Shown piece by piece: positions 43,689 through 52,446 of a DNA stretch of 64,000 nt. The stretch is taken from the NCBI RefSeq assembly GCF_038007465.1, contig NZ_JBBOXF010000001.1, forward strand, positions 4,289,001 to 4,353,000. The letters are read 5' to 3'. Origin of the DNA: Sporosarcina sp. FSL K6-1508 (GTDB lineage Bacteria > Bacillota > Bacilli > Bacillales_A > Planococcaceae). A model generated the notes under the pieces. The model had not been told where the DNA came from, searched no databases, and saw only the letters and a program-made list of their open reading frames with translations. Made by a program: the position numbers and the translations under genes. The first letter of the stretch is position 1. Each line of letters opens with the position of its first letter.

Positions 43689-44420
43689 ATGATCATCCAG
43701 AAATTCGGTGGGGTAGCAATGAGAGATGAAGAAATGAGATTGAATTGCATTAACCATATAAAAGATGGACTGAAAGAGTTTGGTGATGTTGTTGTTGTCG
43801 TTTCTGCAATCGGCCGTTATGGTGATCCTTACTCGACGGACAGCCTTCTTCAGCTTACGGACGCTTTTTCGTCTTCGGCAGCCGCAAGTGATCTCGCTGT
43901 GTCTTGCGGGGAACTGATTGCAGCAGCAGTCATGTCTGCAGAACTAGCGCGGGCAGGCGTTGCAAATACGGTTCTGCATGGCATCCAGGCCGGCGTAATG
44001 GCCGCTGGTAAATTTGGAGATGGCACGATTGACTATATTGACCCAGTACCAATTCTTAAAAGCCTTGAACTAACTCGTTGTGTCATAATTCCGGGCTTCC
44101 AAGGTATTGATAAAAATGGTCAGGTTATTACTCTTGGAAGAGGGGGCAGCGACTTATCCGCCATCGCGCTTGCTGGAGCACTCCAGGCCTCGCACGCAGA
44201 GTTCTTCAAAGATGTCCCTGGCGTTATGACCCACGATCCGCGCGAAGTCGAAAATCCCCGCAAACTGGATTTGCTGAAGATGGACGAATTCATTCCTCTT
44301 CTCGATAGTGCAAGACCTATCATTCAGAAACGCGCTGCACTTCATGCCATAAAAACAGCGACACCTCTTTACATAAGAGGTATCGCCAGTACTGAACCAG
44401 GAACATGGGTTATGCCTTGA
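43689..44420 (+). CDS. Aspartokinase catalytic domain without ACT domains (DapG-like)
   Basis: 243 aa. Aspartokinase motifs are clear: IIQKFGG at the N-terminus, VVVVVSAIGRYGDPYSTDSL near residue 35, SCGELIAAAV, IPGFQGIDKNG and TLGRGGSDLSAIALA. The segment around GDPYSTDSL resembles B. subtilis DapG, the DAP-sensitive isozyme. The protein ends after the kinase domain; the two ACT domains (about 150 residues) that bind feedback inhibitors are missing, so end-product inhibition is not expected. The ATG at 43689 has GGGAG 5 nt upstream. The gene is divergent from a DAP-type murE, which suggests aspartate flow to diaminopimelate and dipicolinate. Confidence 0.88.
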   Translation: MIIQKFGGVAMRDEEMRLNCINHIKDGLKEFGDVVVVVSAIGRYGDPYSTDSLLQLTDAFSSSAAASDLAVSCGELIAAAVMSAELARAGVANTVLHGIQAGVMAAGKFGDGTIDYIDPVPILKSLELTRCVIIPGFQGIDKNGQVITLGRGGSDLSAIALAGALQASHAEFFKDVPGVMTHDPREVENPRKLDLLKMDEFIPLLDSARPIIQKRAALHAIKTATPLYIRGIASTEPGTWVMP

Positions 44421-44433
44421 GCAGCAATGATCT

Positions 44434-45504
44434 TCATTGCTGCCTTTTTTCTTCTATAGGCATCCGTACAAAAACCTGTGTATAGTATTTGCCATATGCA
44501 CCTGTCCCAAGATGTGAGAAATCCTTTTCAAGAAGGACAGTGCGGTGGGCAGGTGAATTGAGCCATCCATGAACTGCCTCTATTGCGTCCACATAATTGA
44601 AGGCAATATTTTCCCGGGCTTTACGATAGTCAATTCCCACCTCTTCTAATCTATCCGAAAGATTACCTGTCATAGGCGATTCATGGGAAAAGTAATTTTC
44701 AAGTGCCATATCTTCACTATGTTGTTGTGCTGCTACAGTGAGATTATAATCACTCAAAACTTTTTGCAATCCATGATTCTTTCGGTAGAGGTTAGTTAAT
44801 TCGAAAATTTGACGCTCCATTCCACGGTCTACTTCCATCTGCATTGAAGACGATGGACGGTCTGCACTTACAATTTCCCCCATATAAGACATGTCATATG
44901 GTTGGTGAAGGACCAAAGTAATTGGGTCGATAAAGCGTATCGCTTCAAGTTCTCCATCCACATCGTCGATATAAAGCTGTGCATAGACATTTTCATACTT
45001 AATAAGCAACCTATTTTTCACATCATCACTGTTTAACGTGAATGTATATTCATTTTCTCCAATTTGTACACCAACTTCCGATTCAACAATCGTAAATCGG
45101 TAAATGTCTTTCACATCTTGCCCAATTTCAAAAGGCTGAACATCAGAAGATAGATCGGCAGTATAGACTTGATTTACTTTCCCTTCAGTCACGCCAGCCA
45201 TTAACTGCTGTTCCTTATTATAAATCCACCAATCATACCCATAGTCCGAGGGTTCTACACGGTCCGGCTCACCCCACTGCTCGATTAGCACGTCTACACT
45301 TTTCCCCACAAATAGTGATATACCAGATTCTGGCCTCTCTTCTTGAGGTAGTGGCATACCTACTCCTTTTCCAGGCACTGGTATAGCTGTGCCATGCTTC
45401 ACAGGCGATTCAAGTGGTTTATTCTCTTTTACCCGATCATCTATAATATAAAATCCTACTAGGACGATGATGAGCAGAATTATTATTTTCCAAATTACTT
45501 TCAT
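44434..45504 (-). CDS. CAP-domain exported protein (YlbC-like)
   Basis: About 356 aa. A single N-terminal membrane/signal segment (WKIIILLIIVLVGFYII) is followed by a Bacillales-specific CAP-associated domain (about residues 65-215; WGEPDRVEPSDYGYDWWIYN) and a C-terminal CAP/SCP-like domain (about residues 230-355). The CAP domain has NLYRKNHGLQKVLSDYNLTV, then HSEDMALENYFSHESP and LNSPAHRTVLL. The domain order matches B. subtilis YlbC; its function is unknown. The stop is 14 nt from the convergent aspartokinase stop. Confidence 0.86.
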   Translation of the reverse strand: MKVIWKIIILLIIVLVGFYIIDDRVKENKPLESPVKHGTAIPVPGKGVGMPLPQEERPESGISLFVGKSVDVLIEQWGEPDRVEPSDYGYDWWIYNKEQQLMAGVTEGKVNQVYTADLSSDVQPFEIGQDVKDIYRFTIVESEVGVQIGENEYTFTLNSDDVKNRLLIKYENVYAQLYIDDVDGELEAIRFIDPITLVLHQPYDMSYMGEIVSADRPSSSMQMEVDRGMERQIFELTNLYRKNHGLQKVLSDYNLTVAAQQHSEDMALENYFSHESPMTGNLSDRLEEVGIDYRKARENIAFNYVDAIEAVHGWLNSPAHRTVLLEKDFSHLGTGAYGKYYTQVFVRMPIEEKRQQ

Positions 45505-45739
45505 TTTTCGACCCACTTTCAACTGTATATTGTTTAGTCAGTTCTCTTGTGGCTGATACTAATAAATAATGACTCCTTTTCATTATACTTCGTCACTCCG
45601 ATAAAAATGTTGAGGAGTGTCTTATTTATTAAGTCAAACACTTCTTGACACAATGTTGTCATTGCAACTGATGATGAATTGTTCTATTATTAATAAGTAT
45701 AGGGAATTGGCTGGACGATATATAAGGAGGATATAAACT

Positions 45740-46105
45740 ATGTATATTGAAGATACAGGCATTGAAAATATTGTTGCCGACTTATCAGTACTTGATGAAA
45801 TCATGTTAAAACACGACCTTGTGCGTGCAGGACAATGGGACTACGAGCGTGCGACATTTGATAAGAAATATATGATCAAAGAAGGTACATATTATTTGCG
45901 CGTATTCAGTTACACAACTGATGGCGATGTTGATACGCGTAAAGCGACCATGATTCTAAAAAAACCAGTTATTGGAAAACATTATTACCCACACGGCGTC
46001 GAGTACGGTGAAGGTGAACACTTCCCTGCTAGCCTCATTAAAGACTGTGTCGCAACTTTAAAAGCAGTAAGTGCAGCACTAGAACCTTATAACCTTAAAA
46101 AGTAA
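45740..46105 (+). CDS. YugN-like family protein
   Basis: 121 aa, mostly beta-rich, matching YugN-like proteins (YLRVFSYTTDGDVDTRKAT, KPVIGKHYYPHGVEYGEGE). It is a small cytoplasmic protein of unknown function found in Bacillales. The ATG has AAGGAGG upstream, and an intrinsic terminator follows. In B. subtilis yugN is elsewhere, so the position here is lineage-specific. Confidence 0.82.
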   Translation: MYIEDTGIENIVADLSVLDEIMLKHDLVRAGQWDYERATFDKKYMIKEGTYYLRVFSYTTDGDVDTRKATMILKKPVIGKHYYPHGVEYGEGEHFPASLIKDCVATLKAVSAALEPYNLKK

Positions 46106-46124
46106 TGATGTAATGATAATGACT

Positions 46125-46156
46125 ACCGGAGAACTTAAGGTTCTTCGGTTTTTTCA
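46125..46156 (+). terminator. Terminator of the YugN-like gene
   Basis: ACCG-G-AGAAC, TTAAG loop, GTTCT-T-CGGT, then TTTTTTC. It lies 20 nt past the stop codon. Confidence 0.85.
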
Positions 46157-46256
46157 TGGTCATCCCCACTTCAAGAAAGTTCTATCTCTTTTTTACTATT
46201 CATTCATCTATATTTTGGTTATAATTGAACTAGCGAATAATCTGGAGGTATGACCA

Positions 46257-47315
46257 TTGTCAAAATGGCTGTCGAAACGTAATTCAATCATAGTGTTAAG
46301 CATAATTATTACCATTTTGATTTTCATCTTTATCCTTCCTGTTTCCTTACCGATCATTCTTGCACTTCTTACAGCTTTGATAATCGATCCCCTTGTAAGA
46401 TTGGCTGAAAAGAAATTTAAGTGGAATCGAAAACTATCGGTGATTTCAGTTTTCATCTTTATCCTTACAATTATAACATCAATTCTTTATTACACCGTCA
46501 CACGATTGATCGGTAAAATTATTGACTTTACCAAAACAGCGCCCGACTATTTCAATTCACTTTCCGGTGTCTGGATTGATGGTCAAAGCAAACTGTTTCA
46601 GTACACCTCTGGAATGCCCGACGATGTTGTAAAGGCTGTTCAAAAAGAATTCAAAAATGTTTTTGAAACTATACGCGAGTCGATTCTTGGTTTACTCAAC
46701 TATGAGAAGATTATGTCCCTTATGGCAGAAATTCCAAATTTCCTTGTCAGTTTTATCGTTTTCATCATTGCGTTATTCTTGTTTATGCTCGAGTTACCTG
46801 AATTAAAGAAAACGTTATTCAGACACTTGACGACCTCGACAGCAGAAAAAGTTCGGTTTATGATCACTAAACTCAATTCCGTCATTTTTGGATTCATGAA
46901 AGCACAACTGCTGGTCAGCTTTATCATTCTTGCGGTTACCTTTGTCGGGCTTCTTTTGATTATACCTAAATATGCAATCGTCATGTCGCTTGTCATATGG
47001 ATCATCGATGTCATCCCAATTCTAGGGTCCATCATCATCCTTGCCCCTTGGTCACTTTATATGTTTATCAGCGGGGATGTAGCAACCGGAACACAATTAG
47101 CTATTTTGGCAGCAGTCCTGCTCATTATCCGACGAACTGTAGAACCTAAAGTGATGGGATCTCAAATCGGGTTATCCCCTCTCCCTACGCTAATCGCTAT
47201 GTTCATCGGTTTAAAACTGTTCGGTTTCCTCGGATTCTTTATCGGACCGTTAGTTGTCATCCTGTTTACAACTGCCCGCGAAGCTGGGATCATTAAATTG
47301 AATTTCAGAATTTAA
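46257..47315 (+). CDS. AI-2E family permease, YtvI-like
   Basis: 352 aa with about eight membrane segments. Topology matches the AI-2E/PerM superfamily: two N-terminal helices, a helix pair near residue 65, a soluble stretch about 90-150, and a C-terminal bundle with VIWIIDVIPILGSIIILAPW and a PKVMGSQIGLSPL loop. YtvI-type members are listed as sporulation membrane proteins in Bacillales, but the substrate is not known. The start is TTG at 46257 with GGAGG 8 nt upstream. Confidence 0.83.
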   Translation: MSKWLSKRNSIIVLSIIITILIFIFILPVSLPIILALLTALIIDPLVRLAEKKFKWNRKLSVISVFIFILTIITSILYYTVTRLIGKIIDFTKTAPDYFNSLSGVWIDGQSKLFQYTSGMPDDVVKAVQKEFKNVFETIRESILGLLNYEKIMSLMAEIPNFLVSFIVFIIALFLFMLELPELKKTLFRHLTTSTAEKVRFMITKLNSVIFGFMKAQLLVSFIILAVTFVGLLLIIPKYAIVMSLVIWIIDVIPILGSIIILAPWSLYMFISGDVATGTQLAILAAVLLIIRRTVEPKVMGSQIGLSPLPTLIAMFIGLKLFGFLGFFIGPLVVILFTTAREAGIIKLNFRI

Positions 47316-47414
47316 AAAAGTATAGCTTCAGTCAGTGGACGATTCAGCACACGATATGTCATGCATGTAGTCTGTCCCATCTTTACTGAGCGTCCATGAC
47401 CTTGCAAGCACAAA

Positions 47415-47449
47415 AACGCTTTCACAAAAAATGTGATAGCGTTTTTTTT
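47415..47449. terminator. Bidirectional terminator between the permease and DUF420 genes
   Basis: AACGCT-T-TCACA, A-rich loop, TGTGA-T-AGCGTT flanked by A and T runs. It sits between two convergent genes. Confidence 0.85.
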
Positions 47450-47451
47450 CG

Positions 47452-47913
47452 TTAAAAACCAAGAATCGCTTTAAACATTGATGTCACTTCTCCGCCCTTA
47501 TAAAAAACATAAAGGAGTAAATAAACAGCAACACCCGTTATCGCTGTAAAAAACCAAATAATACTTGCGATTGGACCCAGTTTCCGGTGTCTCACTAAAT
47601 TATTCTTTAATCCTGCATGAATGGTCACACCCCCGAGTACTGCTCCTGTTGTTGCAAGAACAATATGAAAGACCAGAAAAACCGTATAATATATTTTCAA
47701 CTTATCTGGCCCGCCAAAAGAGGTGTTACCAACCAAAATAGTTCTCGATACATAAATGATAAGAAAAAGAATTGCCGATGCCGCTGCCGCCAGCATCGTC
47801 TTTTTATGGGCCTCTATTTTCTTTTTGCGGATTAAATTCCATCCTATCGCAACCAATATGGCTGAAAGTACAATAAACAATGTACTAATTGTAGGTAGCA
47901 AGGGCAGATTCAT
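47452..47913 (-). CDS. DUF420 membrane protein, CtaM/YozB-like oxidase assembly factor
   Basis: 153 aa with four or five membrane segments. DUF420 proteins carry conserved histidines in the helices (KIEAHKKTMLAAAA, FLVFHIVLATTGA, RHRKLGPIASIIWFFTAITG), all present. A staphylococcal member, CtaM, is needed for aa3-type oxidase function; the B. subtilis relative is YozB. The location directly after ctaG in the oxidase cluster supports a role in cytochrome oxidase maturation. Confidence 0.85.
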   Translation of the reverse strand: MNLPLLPTISTLFIVLSAILVAIGWNLIRKKKIEAHKKTMLAAAASAILFLIIYVSRTILVGNTSFGGPDKLKIYYTVFLVFHIVLATTGAVLGGVTIHAGLKNNLVRHRKLGPIASIIWFFTAITGVAVYLLLYVFYKGGEVTSMFKAILGF

Positions 47914-47950
47914 TCATTATTTCCCCTTTATCTAAAATAATCTCTATTTG

Positions 47951-48877
47951 TTATTGACCATGCATTGTCAATCGTTGGCGTTCCAATAGAGCATTCGCCG
48001 TAATTTCTTCAGCATTATCCAGCTCTTCTCGATGCCATTTAATGAAAATACTACCGAGTACACCAACATAAATAAGTTCTTGGAATACTTTCATGATAAT
48101 CCCGCCTAGTTGCTGATCAACCAATGTAGGCATATTCGTGAATAATTCAGGTCCTGAAATACCCAAGCCGGATAAACCCGAGAGTGTGCTTGCCGGTACA
48201 CATAGTGCCATCGCCTGTAACCAAGCCTCACCGGATTTGTATGTTTCGTACACAGGTACATCTACGAAAATAATTAAAGAACATGCGGGAGTAATTAGTA
48301 TTGCACTTAATATTACATACCCTATTTTTTTCAGACCATGAAGCTTTGGCTGCCCCTTCAAAGTATTAAGGATTGGCCACCAAAAGAACACCGCCGAAAT
48401 AAACAGCGTTATAGTGAAGATCGTATGCAATATAGGGCTTAATTTAACATTATCCAAAATTAGTGGAATATGATAAACGGAAAACATACCGGAAAATAAC
48501 AGTAAGCTCAGAATTGGTTTGGTAAAGAAACTAAAAATACGATTAAAAATGTTGATGTCAAAGACTTTTTTCCACATCCAGTTTGGAATGCCCATTATGA
48601 TTAACGGTGCAACAATAAGCAGTAAAGCCGCCATTTGTACCATGTGGATAGAAAATAAGATGTGACCAAGTAAATCTAAAGGCGAGCCTTTTATAACGTA
48701 AAGCATAACCATACCGGCCATGAAAAAGAATAGCTGGCTCTTAGTAACCGGATCTGTGTCTTTAAATCGGTGACGCATTTTTGTCGTCAGTAATAAATAT
48801 AAAGCCATACCTAGTATGATAATTAGTAAAAACCATGGGCTCCACAAAGCTCTGAAGCCAAATATACTTAAAGGCAT
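47951..48877 (-). CDS. ctaG: CtaG, cytochrome c oxidase assembly membrane protein
   Basis: 308 aa with about seven membrane segments. It contains the family's HILFSIHMVQMAALLLIVAP and PACSLIIFVDVPVY segments. CtaG (caa3_CtaG family) is needed to form active caa3 oxidase in B. subtilis, probably in copper delivery. It is separated from ctaF by about 685 bp holding a MITE-like element and a terminator, so it is likely transcribed from its own promoter here. Confidence 0.92.
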   Translation of the reverse strand: MPLSIFGFRALWSPWFLLIIILGMALYLLLTTKMRHRFKDTDPVTKSQLFFFMAGMVMLYVIKGSPLDLLGHILFSIHMVQMAALLLIVAPLIIMGIPNWMWKKVFDINIFNRIFSFFTKPILSLLLFSGMFSVYHIPLILDNVKLSPILHTIFTITLFISAVFFWWPILNTLKGQPKLHGLKKIGYVILSAILITPACSLIIFVDVPVYETYKSGEAWLQAMALCVPASTLSGLSGLGISGPELFTNMPTLVDQQLGGIIMKVFQELIYVGVLGSIFIKWHREELDNAEEITANALLERQRLTMHGQ

Positions 48878-49009
48878 TCGCCATCACTCCTTCATTAAAA
48901 TCTTTCTTCATTATAAAACGAATAAGGGTGTAACTCAATGTACGAACTATGACAATTGATAAAAAGCGAAAGATACCATTTAAAAGAACGTAACCTATAG
49001 AAGTTGAAA

Positions 49010-49360
49010 AAAGAATTCCATTAAACAGTTGCAGCGCTAGGAGTTGCCTTCACTGGATTGTCTATGTGAGAAAGAGTATTTCGTTATCTGTGATGAAATC
49101 TGCAATCTGGAGTATATCTTTCTTGAATATAATTTGTATCAACTAGTAATCACATTATAATCTCGGCGTATACATCTTAAAAACAAATTTCTCTCGATAA
49201 TGAACACCCTAGCGTAGGCGTAGCAAAGGGTTCGCGGAAGCCGTAAGACTGGATGCGAAGCCGCTTATCCGGGCCTTACGGCGAAAGGCATCCCCAAAGC
49301 GCCAAGCGCTCTACAATCCACAGCAGATTCAACGGGATTCTTTAATTCAATATATATAAT
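49010..49360. repeat. MITE-like dispersed element, family C copy 2
   Basis: About 350 bp with imperfect inverted ends. The left end has AAAGAATTCCATTAAACAGT-TGCAGCGCTAGGAGTTGCC. The right end, inverted, has GGCATCCCC-AAGCGC and AGATTCAACGGGATTCTTTA. The middle matches 41018-41249. A roughly 57-bp hairpin module (GCCGTAAG...CTTACGGC, about 49228-49286) is inserted here and absent from copy 1. No protein is encoded. It sits between the ctaF terminator and ctaG. Confidence 0.85.
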
Positions 49361-49513
49361 ACTTTAAACCATATAAGACCACGCATCCAGTAACAATACA
49401 ATTGGATACAGCTCAATTCCTCATTCCTACAATAAATCACTTCGTGTCGTCCAAGGACCCCCATCAGAAGTCTAGACAGCAACCTAAGTTGAAAAGCTTA
49501 GCTTTTAAAAGAA

Positions 49514-49550
49514 AAAAGCCTGTGGAGAGTAAAATCTTCCACAGGCTTTT
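49514..49550 (-). terminator. Terminator of the ctaCDEF operon
   Basis: AAAAGCCTGTGGA and TCCACAGGCTTTT pair perfectly around an 11-nt loop; TTTTTTCTTTT follows on the minus strand. It starts 13 nt after the ctaF stop. Confidence 0.93.
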
Positions 49551-49562
49551 CTAACAATAAAA

Positions 49563-49910
49563 TTACCACCAAACAATTGTAACAAATGTTAATACAACAG
49601 TGAATGCAAGGATAGCTCCTGTATACATGAACATTTGTGGAACGCCATGACCTTCTTCATTCATGTGCATGAAGTAATACAATTGTAAACCAACTTGCAC
49701 CGCAGCAAACAGTAGAACCGTAGGGATAACCAAGTACTTAGAGAATCCGACTACGTCAGCTTGATAAGCCATAACAAGTGAGAATGACATAATCGTTAGG
49801 AAAATCATTAGCGAAAACATCATTATTTGATTACGCATTGACTCACGAGCGCGTCTTTGCGCTAAATGAAATTCTGCTGGTGACTTTTTATAAACTTGAA
49901 CGTCCGACAT
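49563..49910 (-). CDS. ctaF: Cytochrome caa3 oxidase subunit IV
   Basis: 115 aa with three membrane segments (about residues 30-50, 58-78 and 88-112), the usual size and topology of the COX4_pro subunit. YYFMHMNEEGHGVPQ in the last loop is typical. It is the last gene of the ctaCDEF operon, 1 nt after ctaE. Confidence 0.93.
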   Translation of the reverse strand: MSDVQVYKKSPAEFHLAQRRARESMRNQIMMFSLMIFLTIMSFSLVMAYQADVVGFSKYLVIPTVLLFAAVQVGLQLYYFMHMNEEGHGVPQMFMYTGAILAFTVVLTFVTIVWW

Positions 49911-49911
49911 A

Positions 49912-50538
49912 TTAACCTATCACTCCCATCAAGTAGACTACAGTGAAGATGAATACCCAAACAACGTCAATGAAATGCCAGTATAACGAGAAAGTGTAGA
50001 ACTTCGATGCGTTATACAAGTTCAGGCCGCGCTTGGAGTTACGGTAGATGAGTAGCGTAATCCAGACAAGTCCGATTGCTACGTGGAAACCGTGTGTACC
50101 AACAAGTGTGTAGAATGCAGAACTGAATGCACTGTTGTCATATGTGAAGCCTAGTTTTACATAATGAACAAATTCATACATTTCCAAACCAAGGAAACCA
50201 AGCCCAAGGATTGCAGTAATTGCAAGCCAAAGTTGCATTTTCTTGAAATTGAAGTTTCTTAAATGATACATCGCATATACACTCGTTAATGACGATGTTA
50301 GAAGAAGCAACGTCATAACAAATACAAGCGGTAATTCAAAAAGTTCTTGCGTCGAAAACTTAAATCCACTTGGTCCTTTATTCTTTAAAGCAAGATATGT
50401 CGCAAAAAGCGTCGCGAACAGGATCGTCTCTCCACCAAGGAACAACCAGAAACCGACAAATTTATTCTTTGCCTCTAGTGTTGCTCTTTCCGGATGATCA
50501 GGCCACGTCTCAGGGGTGAATTTTTTATTTAAATCCAT
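49912..50538 (-). CDS. ctaE: Cytochrome caa3 oxidase subunit III
   Basis: 208 aa with five membrane segments, typical of the short Bacillus subunit III. Characteristic stretches are KFVGFWLFLGGETILFATLF and GTHGFHVAIGLVWI. It stabilises subunit I and helps proton uptake. The start codon shares a base with the ctaD stop (TAATG). Confidence 0.95.
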   Translation of the reverse strand: MDLNKKFTPETWPDHPERATLEAKNKFVGFWLFLGGETILFATLFATYLALKNKGPSGFKFSTQELFELPLVFVMTLLLLTSSLTSVYAMYHLRNFNFKKMQLWLAITAILGLGFLGLEMYEFVHYVKLGFTYDNSAFSSAFYTLVGTHGFHVAIGLVWITLLIYRNSKRGLNLYNASKFYTFSLYWHFIDVVWVFIFTVVYLMGVIG

Positions 50539-52412
50539 TATTTTCGTCCCCCTTTACTTTTCATATCTTTCAAAATGTCTTCTTTCTTCACGTAGTAACC
50601 AAGATCATCTTTCAATGAACGCATTGCCATAGAAGCAAATGTCCATACAAGACCAATAATGAGAACAGCAAGGCCCCATGATTCTTCTACGCGGAACATT
50701 GCACCAAATCCTGCAATGAACAAACCTACACTCATCATGAATGGTATGAACGAACCGTTTGGCATATGGATATCCTGCACAGGTTCTGCCGGAGTAATTC
50801 CCGACTCATTACCTTCCATTTTCTCAATATAGACTGTATCAAGACCACGTACAAGCGGTGTCTGTGCGAAGTTATAGAATGGCGGCGGTGATGCAATCGC
50901 CCATTCAAGCGTACGCCCGTCTTCCCAAGGATCATTTGCTACACGTACGTTTTTAATTGAAGTTACGATGATATTATACACCAGAATCGTAATCCCAATT
51001 GCCATGAATAATGCGCCTACAGTACTAATTAAGTTTGCTGAGTTCCAACCTTGTCCATCCATGAACGTGAATACACGACGCGGCATTCCCCAGAAGCCTA
51101 ACCAGTGCTGAATTAGGAATGTTAAATGGAAACCGATAAAGAAGAACCAAAACGTCACTTTACCAAGTGCTTCATTTAACATTGTACCGAACATTTTCGG
51201 CCAGTATAGATGAGTACCGGCAAGTATACCGAATACAGTACCACCAACGATTACATAGTGGAAATGGGCAACAACAAAGTATGTGTCATGCAATTGGTAA
51301 TCAAGTGGTGCAGTACCTAGCATAACACCTGTAACTCCACCCATAACGAACGTTGGGATGAAGCCTAATGCCCAAAGCATCGGTGTTGTTACTTTTATGC
51401 TTCCGCCCCATATCGTGAGCAACCAGTTAAATATCTTAACCCCAGTAGGTATGGCAATTGCCATGGTCGCTACAGAGAAGATAGCGTTCGCTGTCGGTCC
51501 AAGACCAACTGTAAACATATGGTGAGCCCAAACCATGAAGCCCAGGAATCCAATAAGAACGGTAGCGAATACCATCGCTGAATAACCAAAAAGTCTTTTT
51601 CTCGAGAAAATCGTGAAAATCTCCGAGAAAATACCGAAAGCCGGTAAAATTAGAATATATACTTCAGGATGACCAAATATCCAGAATATATGCTCCCAGA
51701 TAATCGAGTTCCCACCGAATGCTGGGTCAAAGAAATTACCGCCAAACATTCTTTCAAATGTCAGAAGGAAAAGTCCGACTGTAAGTGGCGGGAATGCGAA
51801 CAAAATCATAGCTGACGCAACGAACGTAGTCCACGTGAATAACGGCATACGCATATACGTCATCCCTGGTGCCCGCATGTTAATAATAGTTACAAGGAAG
51901 TTTATCCCCCCCAATAACGTACCACCACCAGCAATTTGAAGACCTATTGCATAAAAATCAACACCATGTCCTTCAGATGCTAGGGCAAGCGATGCGTAAG
52001 AAGTCCAACCCGCATCTGGAACTTGACCGAAGAACCATGAAAGGTTCAGGAATACACCACCGAAGAAGAACATCCAAAAACCTAATGAGTTAAGGAATGG
52101 GAATGCAACATCACGCGCTCCAATTTGGAGTGGCATGATGGCATTCATAAATCCGATTAATATAGGCATGGCCGCCAGGAATATCATCGTCGTTCCGTGC
52201 ATGGTAATAATTTGGTTGAATATTCCCGCACTGACGAGATCATTGTTTGGCGTTAGAAGTTGCAAGCGAATGATCATTGCTTCTATACCGCCGACTATGA
52301 AGAAGAATCCTCCACCTAGGAGATAAAGGATACCAATCTTCTTATGGTCGACTGTTGTCAGCCAGTCCCATAGCGTTGCGCCAAAACCTCTTTTTTGAGC
52401 AACTGAACTCAA
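50538..52412 (-). CDS. ctaD: Cytochrome caa3 oxidase subunit I
   Basis: 624 aa heme-copper oxidase with about 14 membrane segments. Metal ligands are recognisable: the low-spin heme a histidine in TMHGTTMIFLAAMP, the CuB histidine and cross-linked tyrosine in GHPEVYILILPAFGIF, the two CuB histidines in WAHHMFTVGL, and HFHYVIVGG with the heme a3 and heme a ligands. It reduces O2 to water and pumps protons. The start is TTG at 52412 with AGGAGG 8 nt upstream. Confidence 0.98.
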   Translation of the reverse strand: MSSVAQKRGFGATLWDWLTTVDHKKIGILYLLGGGFFFIVGGIEAMIIRLQLLTPNNDLVSAGIFNQIITMHGTTMIFLAAMPILIGFMNAIMPLQIGARDVAFPFLNSLGFWMFFFGGVFLNLSWFFGQVPDAGWTSYASLALASEGHGVDFYAIGLQIAGGGTLLGGINFLVTIINMRAPGMTYMRMPLFTWTTFVASAMILFAFPPLTVGLFLLTFERMFGGNFFDPAFGGNSIIWEHIFWIFGHPEVYILILPAFGIFSEIFTIFSRKRLFGYSAMVFATVLIGFLGFMVWAHHMFTVGLGPTANAIFSVATMAIAIPTGVKIFNWLLTIWGGSIKVTTPMLWALGFIPTFVMGGVTGVMLGTAPLDYQLHDTYFVVAHFHYVIVGGTVFGILAGTHLYWPKMFGTMLNEALGKVTFWFFFIGFHLTFLIQHWLGFWGMPRRVFTFMDGQGWNSANLISTVGALFMAIGITILVYNIIVTSIKNVRVANDPWEDGRTLEWAIASPPPFYNFAQTPLVRGLDTVYIEKMEGNESGITPAEPVQDIHMPNGSFIPFMMSVGLFIAGFGAMFRVEESWGLAVLIIGLVWTFASMAMRSLKDDLGYYVKKEDILKDMKSKGGRK

Positions 52413-52446
52413 TTTGTTTACCTCCTATTCAAATTCACGTTAGTAA

